DNA of 64,000 bases from Camelus bactrianus. Lineage: Eukaryota > Chordata > Mammalia > Artiodactyla > Camelidae. The translations under genes and the position numbers were made by a program. The notes under the pieces were generated by a model. It did no database searches. It had not been told where the DNA came from and saw only the letters and a program-made list of their open reading frames with translations. How positions within the stretch are numbered: position 1 is the first letter of the stretch; each line of letters begins with the position of its first letter. Below, in pieces: positions 34,701-44,544 of this stretch. The stretch lies in contig NC_133541.1 of NCBI RefSeq assembly GCF_048773025.1, positions 113,181,912-113,245,911 on the forward strand. Reading direction: 5' to 3'.

Positions 34701-36183
34701 CTCTGAGTTGAGCATGCGATCTGCTCACATATACACGCGAAGTTACTTACTGTTTGATTTTTATCACGGAGGGTCTCCAGTGTCTGTGTCTCTGTCATAA
34801 AGAAAAAAAATAGCCAACAAAATGGTTAAGAACGTTTTCTTTTATGAAAGCTTTGTGTGTGTGTGTGTGTGTGTCTAATTCAGTGCTTTTTATTATTTTC
34901 ACAAAATTGTGCAACCATCTCTATAATCTAATTTTAGAACATTTCAGCTCTTTTATGTAAGCTTTAAAAAAAAATCTTAAAAGATGCCTATAATCCTCTT
35001 TGAAATTAATTTTGCTCCGAACTCTTCACAATAATTAACTGGGAGGCTGACAAAACTTACACCTACACATCAACTTTAGGATGACCGCATTTGTTTCATC
35101 CAGATAATGAACCCAACTATTAATGTTCTATGAAGTAGAGACTTCTGCCAGGAAGACCTATTCTGAATATGTGGTTTGTTGTGTCCACAGGGCCCTAAAG
35201 GAGTCTGCAAAATTCCCACAACATTCATGACTTGGACTGTAATTAGACTTGGAAAGATAATGAAAGTTAATTTTCTTGAAAAAGTTTAACATTCACTCAT
35301 TAAGGAGGGAGACGGGGTATTTAGTTTCCTAAAAATGAAAATAATAATAAGTAAGTGACCGTGAACAGGCACTGCACTAAACTCTTCAGGTGAAGCATCT
35401 CACTGAGCACTCAAAACAACTATGTTCAAGTAGAAACTGTTAGCCCATTACACAGGTGAAGAAGCTGAGAATCAGGAAGTTAAGTGGCTTACACAAGGTC
35501 ACACAGCTTAGTGAATAACAGAAATGGCCTTCCCATTTAGGTCTGCGTGGCTTTAAGCACACACTCTTAACCATGCTGTCTCCAACAACGCTCACCTCAG
35601 CATTGTAGTTGCTAAGAGCATCACGTTGCCCAGCCACCGGCTCACTTTCTTCCTTTTTTAACCATTTATTTATTCATCTGCCTATCTATTAGATGAACAA
35701 GTCCTACACCGCCAAGCCAGGCATGGGGGACCAAGCAATGAACAAGATGGGCACAGGCCCTTGACCTCGTAAATCCTGCCTTCTAAAAATCAGTAGATCA
35801 GCTTTGGGCAAGTTAAGCAGGCTTACTCATTTTTCTGGCTGAGTCAGAGGCTCTGAAACTTCTTAAATGTCATGGTCGCTTTCTGGAAGCCTAAAAGTCT
35901 AAACCTTTTAACGCAGAACTCCTAGTTTAACAGATTCTGATTTTAATATTATAAAAGCATATTCTCAGCCTAAAATTATTTAAAAAAAAAAAAAAGGAAA
36001 AGAAAGAGATTATTTCCCATTTACCTCCGCTCCTTTTAAACAAAAGGAATTTAAAAACCATGTTGGTGGAACTACTAAGTAAACATGAATCTCAACCACA
36101 CACATTTTCTAGTGTAAATTCAGTTTTGGTTCCCCTGTATTTATTTATTTTTCTTGGCTTAAATGGTAAGACTGATTTCTCTT

Positions 36184-36217
<34 letters not shown>

Positions 36218-39200
36218 CTTCATTTTACAATGAAAATGATCTATAAAACAGAGCACTATTGGGTTAATGACAGCTTATTTTCATATAGGTAGCCATCATC
36301 TAAGATGGGTGGGACGGGTGGAGGAAGTTACAACATTTTCCCTAGAGGACCCAAGACTTGGCTGGGAGGGCAGGGGTGAAGGCAGCAGTAGGGGTGGAAT
36401 ATGATGCTCTTAAACATATATATATTTTGTGCCAGACACAGTGCTTAGCACTTTACATGCACAATATCTTTTAATCTTCACCACAATAGGTAGGTACTAC
36501 TATTTTCCCATTTTTCAAATGAAGAAACTGAGTCTCCAAGAGGTACTTTGCCTAAGATCACACAGCTATTAATCAGCAAACCTGAGATTCAAACCAAGTC
36601 TATACCTGCAGAGCTAAGGACTCATCTGACTAGTCCTGCCTTCTTCAGGTGGAAAAGAGAAGGCATTTGTTCTGTGCTCAAGATGGGTTTAGGGGCTTCC
36701 AAGACTCTTGGAACTCTTACTTATTAAAGCTTCACTCCATTTTTATAGCAAACATATTAAATGTACCCACATTATACGTTAAAGAAAACATATATGAAAC
36801 TATATACAAGCTGATGTCTAAGTGACATAATGTTACATATTACAGATATGCCCTTAAATCCTCATTAATTTCACTTTTTCATTTTATTTTCGTATTTTGG
36901 GGCTTTGTTTGGTTTTTCCTTTTTTGGGAGTTTTGTTTAAATATTCTCTCAAGCCTTTGAAAAGCTCAGAGATTATAGGTACTTGTGCCTACATTCTCAG
37001 ATGTGAAAGATGGCCCCAACTAAAGGGAAGGACACGTTGGGTTATGGTATAGACACCTCTAAAAGAAGGCACTGCCTCGTAAGGAAGCGACCTCTCCATC
37101 CAGGAAGGTGTGTGGGCCTACAGTGAATGCCCACTTGGTAATGATGTTGTAACGAGCATTGAAACCCAGGATGGGAGGGTGGGATCCCTGAAATGCCTTC
37201 TAGGTCTACAGTTAAAATATGACAATGGCATACAATAGACACCTAGTAGATTTGATTAGCTCACTATGTGGGTGATCATCTGTTTCCACCATATTTAATT
37301 TCCTTGCTAACTGCCCAAGAGCTGTTGGCTACCGATCACTAAAGAACCACCAAAGATTTAACCTTTAGAGAGCTGAGTATCTCTAATAGTAACTAATACT
37401 TGAGTGCTGTCTCTGGGCAGATGCTATGCTGAGTGCTTTACATACACGATCACATCAATCTTTACAACAATCTCCTAATGGACGCGCTGGAAATATCCTC
37501 ATTGTAGAGGTAAGGAAATTGAGCCTTACACGAATTTGAGCACCTTAACTGAGTTCATAAAGCTAATCCCAAACGCTGACATTAGAGTCCATCCTGCCCG
37601 TCACTGAAGCACTTCACCACCATCTCATTCTGCCTCTGGAGCGTACTGATAATGACAGTAACTGACATGTACTGGGTCCATACCATGATCAGACACAGGG
37701 CTAAGCACTTTAGACACACTTTCTTATTGAAATTTCCTAAGGTGGGACTTAGGAGAGCTATGAGATGAGGGTTTGGAATTTACCTATTATTAAACTCGCT
37801 CTGCAGAATAAAAGACTGAGCTCTGGAGAGTTTAGGAGAGACCAGGTCTCTGACAGGGAACCCTGAAGATGAACCTCCCAGATCCTGTGACCTGGGGTCT
37901 GCTCTTTCAGCCCTATCCACCTCTTCCAGAGCGGCATGGAGACGTCCCTGCTGAATTACTCCAAGGACTTAGCTGCTCCTTCTGAGGTCAGACTCTGAGG
38001 ACGATGTGGGACTTGATCCTAGTAAGAAAGGATTCTTGGTATTACCTAATTCAGATTACCCCAAACAAGACCTGGGGCCCATTCGTGACAAAGCATCACC
38101 AGTCCAGGAGTAAATCAGAAAACGATAAGGACAATGTAATGAGTTTTCCATTAGATTAAATTTACTTAATTTAAAAGAGTATCCTTTTTTCCAAATGAAC
38201 TAATTATTATTTTGATTTCTTGAATATGTGTAAGCACATTTGACTGTCCTTTATTATTGGATTACCGCATTCTGTTGATTCTTATTTTGTAGTTTGCGTT
38301 ATTCCTTTGATAACTATGTAAGTTTAAAAAGCTAAAGATCTAATCTGCTCTTAGAAACAATAATTAGTACACATACGTAAACTAAAAAAAAGTACAGTAT
38401 ATTGTATATATGTATTTACTTGCACTATGGTGTGTGTGTGTGGTCGAACTGCAAAAAAAATTCCTAGCTATACATTCTTAGAAAATTCTCTGAATCTGTT
38501 TCTTCTACCGTAAAACAGGCTTATTAGTACCTAATTCATAGGGACTGCTGTGAGAAATAATGTATGTAAATATCCTTAGCACAATGCCTGATGTATAGCA
38601 AACATTCAATAATTGGTAACAATGATAATCAAAACGAATGATTGTCAAATTATTTTTTTAATAAATAAATTAAAAAATTTAAATGTGCACATTTACCTGT
38701 CATTTATGATTGGATTATCACATTCTGTTGACTCTTATTTTACAGTTGGCTTTATTCCTTTGATAACTATGTAAGTTTAAAAAGCTAAAGCTCTAATCTG
38801 TTCTTAGAAACCATGATCAGTACATAAATGTAAACTAAAAAAATGTGCAGTATACTGTATATATGTATTTACATGCAAGATAATGTATATGTGCAAACTG
38901 TAATAATTCTACCTAATAAAACTAAAAAAGAAAAAAATAAACTCTATAGGGGAAAAAAAAACAGTGCCCTTTTTCTAAACGCAGAAATTTTTCTTTTCTT
39001 ATTTGGCAAAATACACCAACTATCAAAATTATTTTTGCAGGGTCGGGGATTATACTGGGTCACAAAATCCCAAAGTCTCTGAACCCATTCCTTGGACAGA
39101 AGAGGAAGCTGCTATCCAGAGACGTGAAAGACCTGGCCCAGGTCAGAGGGCTACGCGTGACCAATTCAGAATCCTAGCCCCGGGGCTCTTCTCCCAGCTC

Positions 39201-41666
39201 GAATTTACCTCCACCACCTCCCTCCCCTCAAACACTGTCTCGGGTGTGCAGAAACATTCGTGCCTCCACTCTTAAACTGTTTTCTCGCTTTTCCAATATT
39301 CAAAATTCTCTGAACTCAGACACCAACTAAAGGCTTCCTCCCACACCCCACGTGTTACCTAAGCCGTGTCCCTCGGTGGTGAACATCCTTGGTGAGGCTG
39401 TAGTGACGACGTTCCACCGAGGTCGAGCAGCGGTGACCTTGGCTAAAGTCAGAAAACAACCTAAGGACGAGGTTTCTCTGAGAGCACAGAGCTTGTTTCA
39501 GGGCATCAAAGGGGCAGCAGACAAAGTATGAAGCACAGCAAATGGAGACAAACACTGGCCCAAATTCCAAACCTACCTGAACACCTTCGTTGAGCACGTA
39601 TGACTCCAAAAATGTTTGACCACGTGTTTTAGTCATCCTTGTCACAGTCTAGTTGTCCATGATAGAACTTATAGCCACACTAAATGCTTTTCATAAAATA
39701 TTTCATAAAATCCTTCAAAATGGCCTACAGGGTAGGTACGGCCATATTTTAGAGAGGAGGAGGTCACAGAATTTAAATCACTTGCGCAAGATTACACCAA
39801 GCTGGTAAGAAGGGTTTCAGATTCAAACTTAGCTCCATCAGTCACTAAGTACGTGCTCTGTAAATCTTACAACACACAAGCACACGCGCCACCCACTCCC
39901 CGCACATTTATGGTCCAGGGCTTCTCCGTCCTGGCTGCACATGGGGAGAATCACTGGGGAGGGACTTTGCACAATTCCAGCGCTCAGGCTCTACCTCCAG
40001 AAACGCTGACTTCTCTGGTTTGCGGGTAGAGCCCAAGCAACTGTAGGAGTTAAAAGTTTCCTCAGTGATTCTACCGACCAACCAGGTACTCGAATCACTG
40101 ATCTAGGCCTTTCTCCATTCTATAGATCCTACCTGTGATTTTCAAAACAGATGGAGGAAATTAGACATGGCTGGGCATTGCTGGTGGGGCCTGTTCAACA
40201 TTCAGTCTTAGGGGCCGAACCCCAGGGTTGTAACTGGGGAGATAAGAGGTGAAACCAAGTAGTGTAGTTACGATGCTTCACAGGTGCATCTTATTGATAA
40301 GGAAGCTATGCAAAGGTCCACATACCTGGTCTGATGACCAACTCCAGGTTTGATTTTTGATCATTCAAGGGGCCTGGGAATTGGATCCGGCAGCAATAGG
40401 TCCCATGGTCGGCTAAAGTTACATTTTTTATGGTCAAGGTTACGTCTCCTTTGAGGAAATCTCTGTTTAGCAGGTATCTGCCGGATATCCGATATTTCAC
40501 GTTCCTTCCATCAGTGTTGAGCACCATATTGTAACATCCAAACACCGGGCAGGGCCCCTTGCCCCAGCACACAGGCACGGAGTTCTCAGGGGTGGCTGGA
40601 GAGTAGACGCAGGGCAGATCAGCGTTCTGTCCCACCTCAGCCACATACACCCCTTCCGGAGACCCTGGATAAAGAGGGAAGCAGAGCAAGACGCAGGCAC
40701 GAGTGAGTTTGGTCCATTTCAGGAAAACTGCAAGTAATGCCTCATACAATAAAGAGGAAACCACTGCTGCTATCCTGTCTGGAGGATGACTCACCCTGGC
40801 AAGGATTCTCAGATGGGAGGGGTATCAGAATCAGCAGGAACCCTGGTTAAACCCAGACACTGGGCTCAACGGCTAGGGTTCCTGATTCAAGAGTTCTGGG
40901 GTGGGGCCCAAGAATGTGTATTCCTAACAAGCTCCCAGGACGTGCTGCTATGGCTGGTCTCAGAACCGCACTTTGAGAACCAGCACCCCAGGAGAGACTG
41001 TGGCCCAGCCCCGTGAACATTGGAGGGCAACGCTGATGGAAATGGACAGTCAGAAAATGGGTCATTGTCAGGCAGGAAAAGAGCTCGCCCTCTCTCTCTC
41101 TTTTTCTTTTTTCCAAGCATGAGGCACATAATGAATAAAAACTTTTGGCTGAGTAAGAAGTTAGTGTAGGACTGTTTCGAGGTTTAAAATTAATTACTCT
41201 AAATATATACATATATATATATATATAAACATTCAAACAGTATAAAAAGTGTATGAAAACTCTGCTCCTTCTCCCTGCCCTTTCCCGCTTCCCAGCCCCC
41301 TTTCCCAGAGTCTATACACTTAGAAGCATTCATGTATTCGCACCGCCCCGCAACACACTCACAGAAATAGAAGTCAAATACGCCCATGATTCTGCATCTT
41401 GCTTCCTTCAATTAACATGACTTAGAGACATTTTGTATCCCTATGTTTCACCAGCATTGCTGTTTGTATCATGGACACATCACAATTTATTTACCCACTA
41501 CCCCGCTGGTGGACGTTTAGGTTGCTTCCAAACTTCTGCTCTTGCACACGTTACCATGACCATCCTGGTATCTTTACCTTGCACTACCCAATCGCAAAAA
41601 TCCGGACTTACTTGTAAGTTGTAGCAGCAAGAACAGGACACAGTCAAAGGAAAGATGTGAAAGCAT
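27319..41666 (-). CDS. HAVCR2: HAVCR2 (TIM-3), complete, seven coding exons
   Basis: Joining 41666-41612, 40664-40326, 39442-39359, 34791-34751, 33336-33210, 29382-29346 and 27478-27319 gives 843 bases, 280 codons plus stop, with GT-AG at every junction and matching phases. TIM-3 is an inhibitory type I membrane receptor of T and myeloid cells whose known ligands include phosphatidylserine, galectin-9, HMGB1 and CEACAM1. Parts: signal peptide (about 1-19), IgV domain (about 20-131) with the six TIM cysteines C37, C51, C57, C62, C109 and C110 and the N119-D120 pair of the metal/phosphatidylserine site; a short mucin-like stalk (132-190); a transmembrane helix (about 193-214); and a tail with tyrosines Y255, Y262, Y268 and Y270. 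N-glycosylation sequons are at N99 (NVT) and N171 (NQT). It differs from human (301 residues, from memory) by a shorter stalk and an earlier stop, and is close to mouse (281). No break was found; it should be functional. Confidence 0.95.
28040..28400 (-). repeat. MIR and L2 pieces in intron 6
   Basis: A sense MIR (27960-28025 and 28145-28213: cctgtctctgttgcttacca, ctcatctataaaatggga) is interrupted and followed by antisense L2-like pieces (28040-28140 with gtgaacaaaacacaaaaatc; 28215-28390 with ggagtttacagttata). Confidence 0.5.
28694..28740. repeat. (GT)n microsatellite, HAVCR2 intron 6
   Basis: About 23 uninterrupted GT units, the longest perfect dinucleotide run in the window and therefore a likely length polymorphism. 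It can adopt Z-DNA. Confidence 0.95.
28783..28957 (+). mobile_element. MER5A-like hAT transposon
   Basis: Starts cagtagttctcaaacttg and continues with cataatcatgtggaaagttt, ttaggcctcatcccc and taggtgattctaataggt, the MER5A order. Nonautonomous and ancient. Confidence 0.65.
29346..29382 (-). CDS. HAVCR2: HAVCR2 exon 6: juxtamembrane
   Basis: A 37-base exon with acceptor ctttctacctag and donor GTAAGA. It completes W216 and encodes YSDSKKKLQNS plus part of S228. It matches human KWYSHSKEKIQNLS (from memory) and is basic, as expected just inside the membrane. Confidence 0.92.
29583..31440 (-). repeat. L2 LINE, antisense, split by an L1
   Basis: A long reverse-complement L2 across HAVCR2 intron 5: gcttgtgttctagtgagga; after the L1, ctcactctggctgctatgtg, gaatggattttggataaa, ccatcttggacacgttaa, gacgtctaagtggagatg and caaaatgaaggtcactgg. 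It is transcribed in sense by HAVCR2. The short open frame at 30663-30896 belongs to it. Confidence 0.65.
29793..30212 (+). repeat. LINE-1 3' end inside L2
   Basis: A sense L1: acatggctggacctagagat, actgagtgaagtacatcaaa, then the 3' UTR with gatttactgtgtagcacag, caatatcttgtaataatc and cttcaattaaaaaaatagg. It interrupts the antisense L2 and is therefore younger than it. Confidence 0.8.
31441..32030. other. HAVCR2 intron 5, nothing recognised
   Basis: Sequence between the L2 and the next MIR with no repeat or exon that I can name. The short frame at 31450-31695 has no support. Confidence 0.4.
32030..32210 (+). repeat. MIR SINE
   Basis: MIR order seen: ggtttcaaatcctctacca, ctgtgactctgggcaagtta, aaattgggataataatagta, agttatgaggatttactgca and aaagcacttggca. 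Confidence 0.75.
32430..32592 (+). repeat. LINE-1 3' UTR end
   Basis: The wording ggggtgatggaagcgtctgg, tcttgattgtggtgatga and atcatactttaataaagttc matches the L1 3' terminus. Confidence 0.65.
32850..33055 (+). repeat. MIR SINE
   Basis: Nearly full MIR: gaatttgagttccagctttg, ccacttactgactctgag, ctgtaaaatggggatgatag, gtttagcacaatgcctgc and gtaagcactgaataaa. Confidence 0.8.
33210..33336 (-). CDS. HAVCR2: HAVCR2 exon 5: membrane-spanning
   Basis: A 127-base exon with acceptor ttcccatag and donor GTAAGT. It encodes EIPTLASELQDVSATTRTS, then the helix LYIGAGVSAGLALILVAGV and FILKW across the junction. Human has a duplicated LANELRDS/LANDLRDS segment just before the membrane (from memory); only one copy, LASELQDV, is present here. 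Confidence 0.93.
33730..33890 (+). repeat. MIR-like fragment
   Basis: cttggattcaaatctcagtt, gaagatgcttggcacagagg and ctggcactcgacagatgcct form MIR-type core and 3' wording. Confidence 0.55.
34515..34645 (-). repeat. MIR SINE, antisense
   Basis: The plus strand reads cacctactatgtgccaggga, cctcactccatccttacaac and ccaaggaatctgaagcca, a reversed MIR. Confidence 0.6.
34751..34791 (-). CDS. HAVCR2: HAVCR2 exon 4: stalk
   Basis: A 41-base exon with acceptor tttctttatgacag and donor GTAAGT. It encodes TQTLETLRDKNQT after completing E160. It aligns with human TQTLGSLPDINLT (from memory) and keeps the N-glycosylation sequon (N171). Too short to appear as an open reading frame; found by splice sites and homology. 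Confidence 0.92.
34849..34875. repeat. (TG)n simple repeat, HAVCR2 intron 3
   Basis: About 12 TG units, just 60 bases upstream of exon 4. Confidence 0.9.
35365..35600 (-). repeat. MIR SINE, antisense
   Basis: The plus strand reads aacaggcactgcactaaact, attacacaggtgaagaagct, ggcttacacaaggtcacaca and gcttagtgaataacagaaat, a reversed MIR. Confidence 0.75.
35685..35795 (-). repeat. L2-like fragment, antisense
   Basis: accaagcaatgaacaagatg, gcacaggcccttgacctcg and taaatcctgccttcta correspond to the reverse complement of the L2 3' part. Confidence 0.4.
35796..36420. other. HAVCR2 intron 3, simple repeats only
   Basis: Contains an A run (35982-35994) and (AAAAC)n at about 36188-36219. Nothing else recognised. 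Confidence 0.5.
36428..36640 (-). repeat. MIR SINE, antisense
   Basis: Well kept reversed MIR: gtgccagacacagtgcttag, cactttacatgcacaatatc, aaatgaagaaactgagtctc, ctaagatcacacagctatta and cctgagattcaaaccaagtc. Confidence 0.8.
36641..37390. other. HAVCR2 intron 3, nothing recognised
   Basis: No exon or repeat that I can name. The open frame on the minus strand at 37042-37242 has no protein or splice support. Confidence 0.4.
37395..37850 (-). repeat. two antisense MIR copies
   Basis: Bases 37400-37620 (gatgctatgctgagtgcttt, tacaacaatctcctaatgg, gtaaggaaattgagcctta) and 37655-37850 (catgtactgggtccatacca, cagggctaagcactttag, ggacttaggagagcta) are reversed MIR-type sequences side by side. Confidence 0.6.
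38227..38475 (+). repeat. intronic direct repeat, copy A
   Basis: The core ctttgataactatgtaagtt, taaaaagctaaag, cagtat and tatatatgtatttac recurs in the same order and orientation at 38684-38915. The two cores are about 88% identical over roughly 164 bases by hand count. I do not recognise it as a named family. Confidence 0.85.
38470..38645 (+). repeat. MIR 3' part between the two direct repeats
   Basis: gaatctgtttcttctaccgt, aaaacaggcttattagtacc, gggactgctgtgagaaataa, agcacaatgcctgatgtata and gcaaacattcaataattgg form a MIR 3' half. It fills most of the gap between the repeat copies. Confidence 0.65.
38684..38915 (+). repeat. intronic direct repeat, copy B
   Basis: Second copy, offset by about 457 bases from copy A, starting gtgcacatttacctgtcatt and running through ctttgataactatgtaagtt to tatatgtatttacatgcaag. 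See copy A. Confidence 0.85.
39359..39442 (-). CDS. HAVCR2: HAVCR2 exon 3: mucin-like stalk
   Basis: An 84-base exon with acceptor ttctgactttag and donor GTAACA. It encodes (A)KVTAARPRWNVVTTASPR and MFTTEGHGL, matching human AKVTPAPTRQRDFTAAFPRM and LTTRGHGP (from memory). Threonine/serine-rich as expected for the O-glycosylated stalk, though short. Confidence 0.93.
   Translation of the reverse strand, partial: PRSPLLDLGGTSSLQPHQGCSPPRDTA
39690..39870 (-). repeat. MIR SINE, antisense
   Basis: The plus strand reads ttttagagaggaggaggtca, aatcacttgcgcaagattac, accaagctggtaagaag and gtttcagattcaaactta. Confidence 0.6.
39921..40112 (+). mobile_element. MER5A/B-like hAT transposon
   Basis: gctgcacatggggagaatca, ctggggagggactttgc, gctcaggctctacctccaga and gattctaccgaccaaccagg follow the MER5 order. 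Confidence 0.5.
40326..40664 (-). CDS. HAVCR2: HAVCR2 exon 2: IgV domain
   Basis: A 339-base exon with acceptor cctctttatccag and donor GTATGT. It encodes residues 19-131 of the immunoglobulin-variable head: YVAEVGQNADLPC, VPVCWGKGPCPVFGC, GDVTLTIKNVTLADHGTYCC and RIQFPGPLNDQK. All six TIM cysteines are present. It is one codon longer than the human exon (an extra residue in ISGRYLLN). E121 of human TIM-3, next to the N119-D120 pair, is Q121 here. The surrounding open frame (40306-40794) runs into both introns and is not itself a gene. Confidence 0.96.
40805..40992 (+). mobile_element. MER5A-like hAT transposon
   Basis: ggtatcagaatcagcaggaa, agttctggggtggggcccaa, gaatgtgtattcctaacaag and actttgagaaccagcacc match the MER5A order. 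It lies in HAVCR2 intron 1. Confidence 0.7.
41190..41600. repeat. old LINE-1-like sequence in HAVCR2 intron 1
   Basis: A (TA)n run at about 41204-41226, then aacattcaaacagtataaaa and C-rich words of the kind seen in old L1 3' UTRs. Around 41500 (ctggtggacgtttaggttgc) the wording is L1-like. It ends within about 30 bases of exon 1. Confidence 0.4.
41612..41666 (-). CDS. HAVCR2: HAVCR2 exon 1: signal peptide
   Basis: The coding part is 55 bases, MLSHLSFDCVLFLLLQLT plus one base, with donor GTAAGT. It matches human MFSHLPFDCVLLLL (from memory). The leucine run is the hydrophobic core; R19 is completed by exon 2. Chosen as start because it is the only in-frame ATG that gives the conserved MxSHLxFDC opening. 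Confidence 0.94.
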
Positions 41667-41726
41667 GGGTTCTGAAGAAGAAAAGTCAAAGAACGGCTGT
41701 GTTCAGGTGCCGTTTTAATTCTCCAG
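41667..41726 (-). promoter_or_regulatory. HAVCR2: HAVCR2 5' UTR and likely start region
   Basis: On the minus strand, ggagaattaaaacggcacct ... tttgacttttcttcttcag precedes the ATG, resembling the human 5' UTR (ggagagttaaaactgtgcct, from memory). Transcription therefore probably begins near 41726 or slightly further right. No canonical TATA box is clear and the area is not CpG-rich, as usual for an inducible immune gene. Confidence 0.5.
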
Positions 41727-43380
41727 TCGAACTGGGTGCTTCTTGCAACCGTCTCTCCTCCCCAACCACAGAAGCAGCAGCCACTCTCCCGCTCGCAGGC
41801 CCAGCACACCAGGTGTTTGACTGCAAACCACTCCCTTATTGACGCTGTCAAGTCTATGATTGCAGCGAAGAAAACCCCAGTCCTCTGTCATGCCATACCA
41901 CACACATCCTGTGAGGGCTCTGATATTTATTCTGTCAGCATCAACAAAGAGGAAACAATACTCAGAGGAAGAAAAGTGCTAGTCAAGTGTCCCTTGGCAA
42001 GTAGAGTGAGCCCTCCCACGTCTCGGGTGAAAGAGAAGTCCTCTGTGTGAAATGGGCAGTGTTCATCGGGAACACAAGGTGGAAACATACCACCTGGGCG
42101 TTCATTCAGTCAAGTCAGCCAGTTGGTGAGTCATGTGACCAATGTTCATGAAGCACCTACTATGTGTCAGCCCTGGAGTAGGCACTGGGGAGAGCAGGGA
42201 GGCCTGTTCCCCATCCTCACATCTGGGGGCCCTTTCACTCCAATCATGAGCTTAATGGTTAGCCTTGCTCTAACACAAACTGGGCTACGTCATGTAACCT
42301 TGTTAGATGTGTTTTCTCATTTATAAAATGAGGAAATTGTGCTCAGGGACGTACACACAGCTCCCTGCTCTAATATTTCTGAATTTGACCTTCCCCTTCA
42401 AATTTCAAACTCTTCCACTCCACCTGCCAACTCTTCCACGTAGGCAAAATGCATTCCTTTCTGCAGTGCTGCTTTCCCCTTCTTGTGGGGGGAACGGAGG
42501 GGACCTCGCTATTCTCTTTCCTCTCACAGACACACGATGTCCCCTCTCCTCCCATCCAAAGGGCTTCAGGCATTAATCATCAGAAACTGTGGAGTTCCAG
42601 CCACACTCTCCATCACCGAGGTAAAATCTCAGACCCAGAGAGTCTCAGCCCGGGGAGAGTGACTTTTCTCTGGAAATCTCAAAAGCCAACGGTTATTTAC
42701 AAAAGGGAAGTGAGCTCACAGACAGAATCATTTCTGAAAAACCTTAGATCTTCCTCTGTCTTTCCTTCCTGAATTTCCTTGTTACTCACTTTGAGCCAAA
42801 CTAAATGCATTTAATATAAATATCCAGTTCTTCCAGTGCGTATACTTCCGCAGCGTCACACAGTCACTCAAGAGATCATGCTCAATGTCTTCACTGTATA
42901 GATAGGGAAACTGAGATCTGAAAAGATTCATTTGCCCCAAGGTACATGATTAATAATTTCAAATAAGACTGTGAGTCGCCTAAACTCCAGCTTTTTTCCA
43001 CCATAAACTACGTTTCATGAAGTTCACATTTGCCCATATGTCTGGCCACATAACTAATGACAACCAGCAAATGCCCAAATTCAAGCATAAAGTAACGTGG
43101 ATTAAACATGGGGTCAGAGGTCAGACTTCCTAACACCATGACCCCAGGCAACACTTTTAAAAGTTTCAGCCCTCAGATTTTGTGTTACAGTTTTTTGGGT
43201 TTTTTTTCATTTTCCTGTTTTGTTTTTTATTGCTATCACTCTGTTTTCCATCCATCTCTAGAATTGCTACTGGGACCAGCTTTATAAAACATTAACAACT
43301 TATTAATTCACTGAAATCTAGACATGAAGGAGCCTAGAAATCTACTCTAAACCTCTTCTTTTTTCCCGTGTATAGAGGGC
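41727..43380. other. HAVCR2 upstream region, MIR pieces
   Basis: MIR-like pieces at 42140-42330 (gaagcacctactatgtgtca, ttctcatttataaaatgag) and 42850-43000 antisense (atagatagggaaactgagat). The overlapping open frames at 42123-42772 show no recognisable protein. Distal HAVCR2 regulatory DNA would be expected here, but I cannot mark individual sites. Confidence 0.4.
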
Positions 43381-44440
43381 CATTTCTGAACATTTGCCTG
43401 TTCATTTAACTTTTATTTATTTATTTTCTTTAAAAAAATGTTTAGATAGTACATCCAAATGGCTAAAATTTCAAGCAATATAAAAACTTATGTTAAGAAG
43501 CCTCGTTTCCACCCCTCGAAGTCCACCAGTTTCCCCCACCCACCTTATAGGTTCCTATTTTCATAAGTCTTTTGTGCATCCTCCCAATGCAAACACAAGA
43601 AAATGAAACACATATTCTTAGTCCCTCCTTTCTTAGACAAAGGAGCACATTATATACGCGTTTTGCACCTTGCATTTTCTATTTATTATTTTATATAAAA
43701 ATTTTCTGACATATACAAAGGTAGAGAGAAGAGTACACACTCCCGGTACACAGATTCAAAATCATCAAATTTTTATTTTAAAAGAAACCCCCGATGTCAT
43801 GTTACTTCACCCTTGCACACTTTGGTGTGCACTTCACTTTTAAAAAATGGACACTACTACACAACCACAATACCACTATCACACACGACAAAGTTAACAG
43901 TGATGTCTTAGCAGCACCTGATTCTTCAGTCCACAATCACATTCCCCTGATTATCTCAAAACTGTCCTTTGTAAATTGGTTTGTTTAAACCCAGCCTGAA
44001 ACGAGCTCCCGATGTTGCACTTGGTTGTGATGCCACCGTAAGTCTCGTGTAGTCCAAGACAGTCTGCCCGCCTTTTCCACTGCCACTGACTGGTTGTGCA
44101 AGCCAGCTGTCCTGTGCACAGTTCCGCATTCCTTGTGGTGCCATCTACATGACTCCTCTTGTCTCTGTATTTCCTATAAATGAAACTTAGCTCTAGAGGT
44201 TTGGCTACATTCAGGTTCCACTTTTTGGCAAGAACACACGGCTGGTGCTATCCCATCAGAAATGTCTGGTTGCTCCACATCTAAAGATGCGTCTAAGACC
44301 CATCAGCTTGCACCTTCTTGTTTAACCTAACGTTCTATTCTGAGGATCTCGCCATTTCAGCTCGCACAGAACATCCTTGTTCTTTATGACGGCTACATAG
44401 TTCCCACTGGGTGAAAATAACAAAGTTATCGTTCCATTGA
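43381..44440 (-). repeat. old LINE-1-like fragments
   Basis: tacatccaaatggctaaaat, gtccaccagtttcccccac, cataagtcttttgtgcatcc and, further on, catcaaatttttatttta and gaacatccttgttctttatg read like reversed L1M 3' sequence. Boundaries and subfamily are uncertain. Confidence 0.35.
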
Positions 44441-44544
44441 AAAGGACACTTCACGTCTCAGTCTATCTGTCAAGATGATTGTAAAAGACCCATCAATCCT
44501 GTGATTCTTTAATTATGTGCAATGGAAGTTTGTGCTTTTTTGAT

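Noticed and set aside
40306-40794. A 162-codon minus-strand open frame as a single-exon immunoglobulin gene
   Set aside because: Only 40326-40664 is HAVCR2 exon 2; the extra codons are intron read-through beyond the acceptor and donor.
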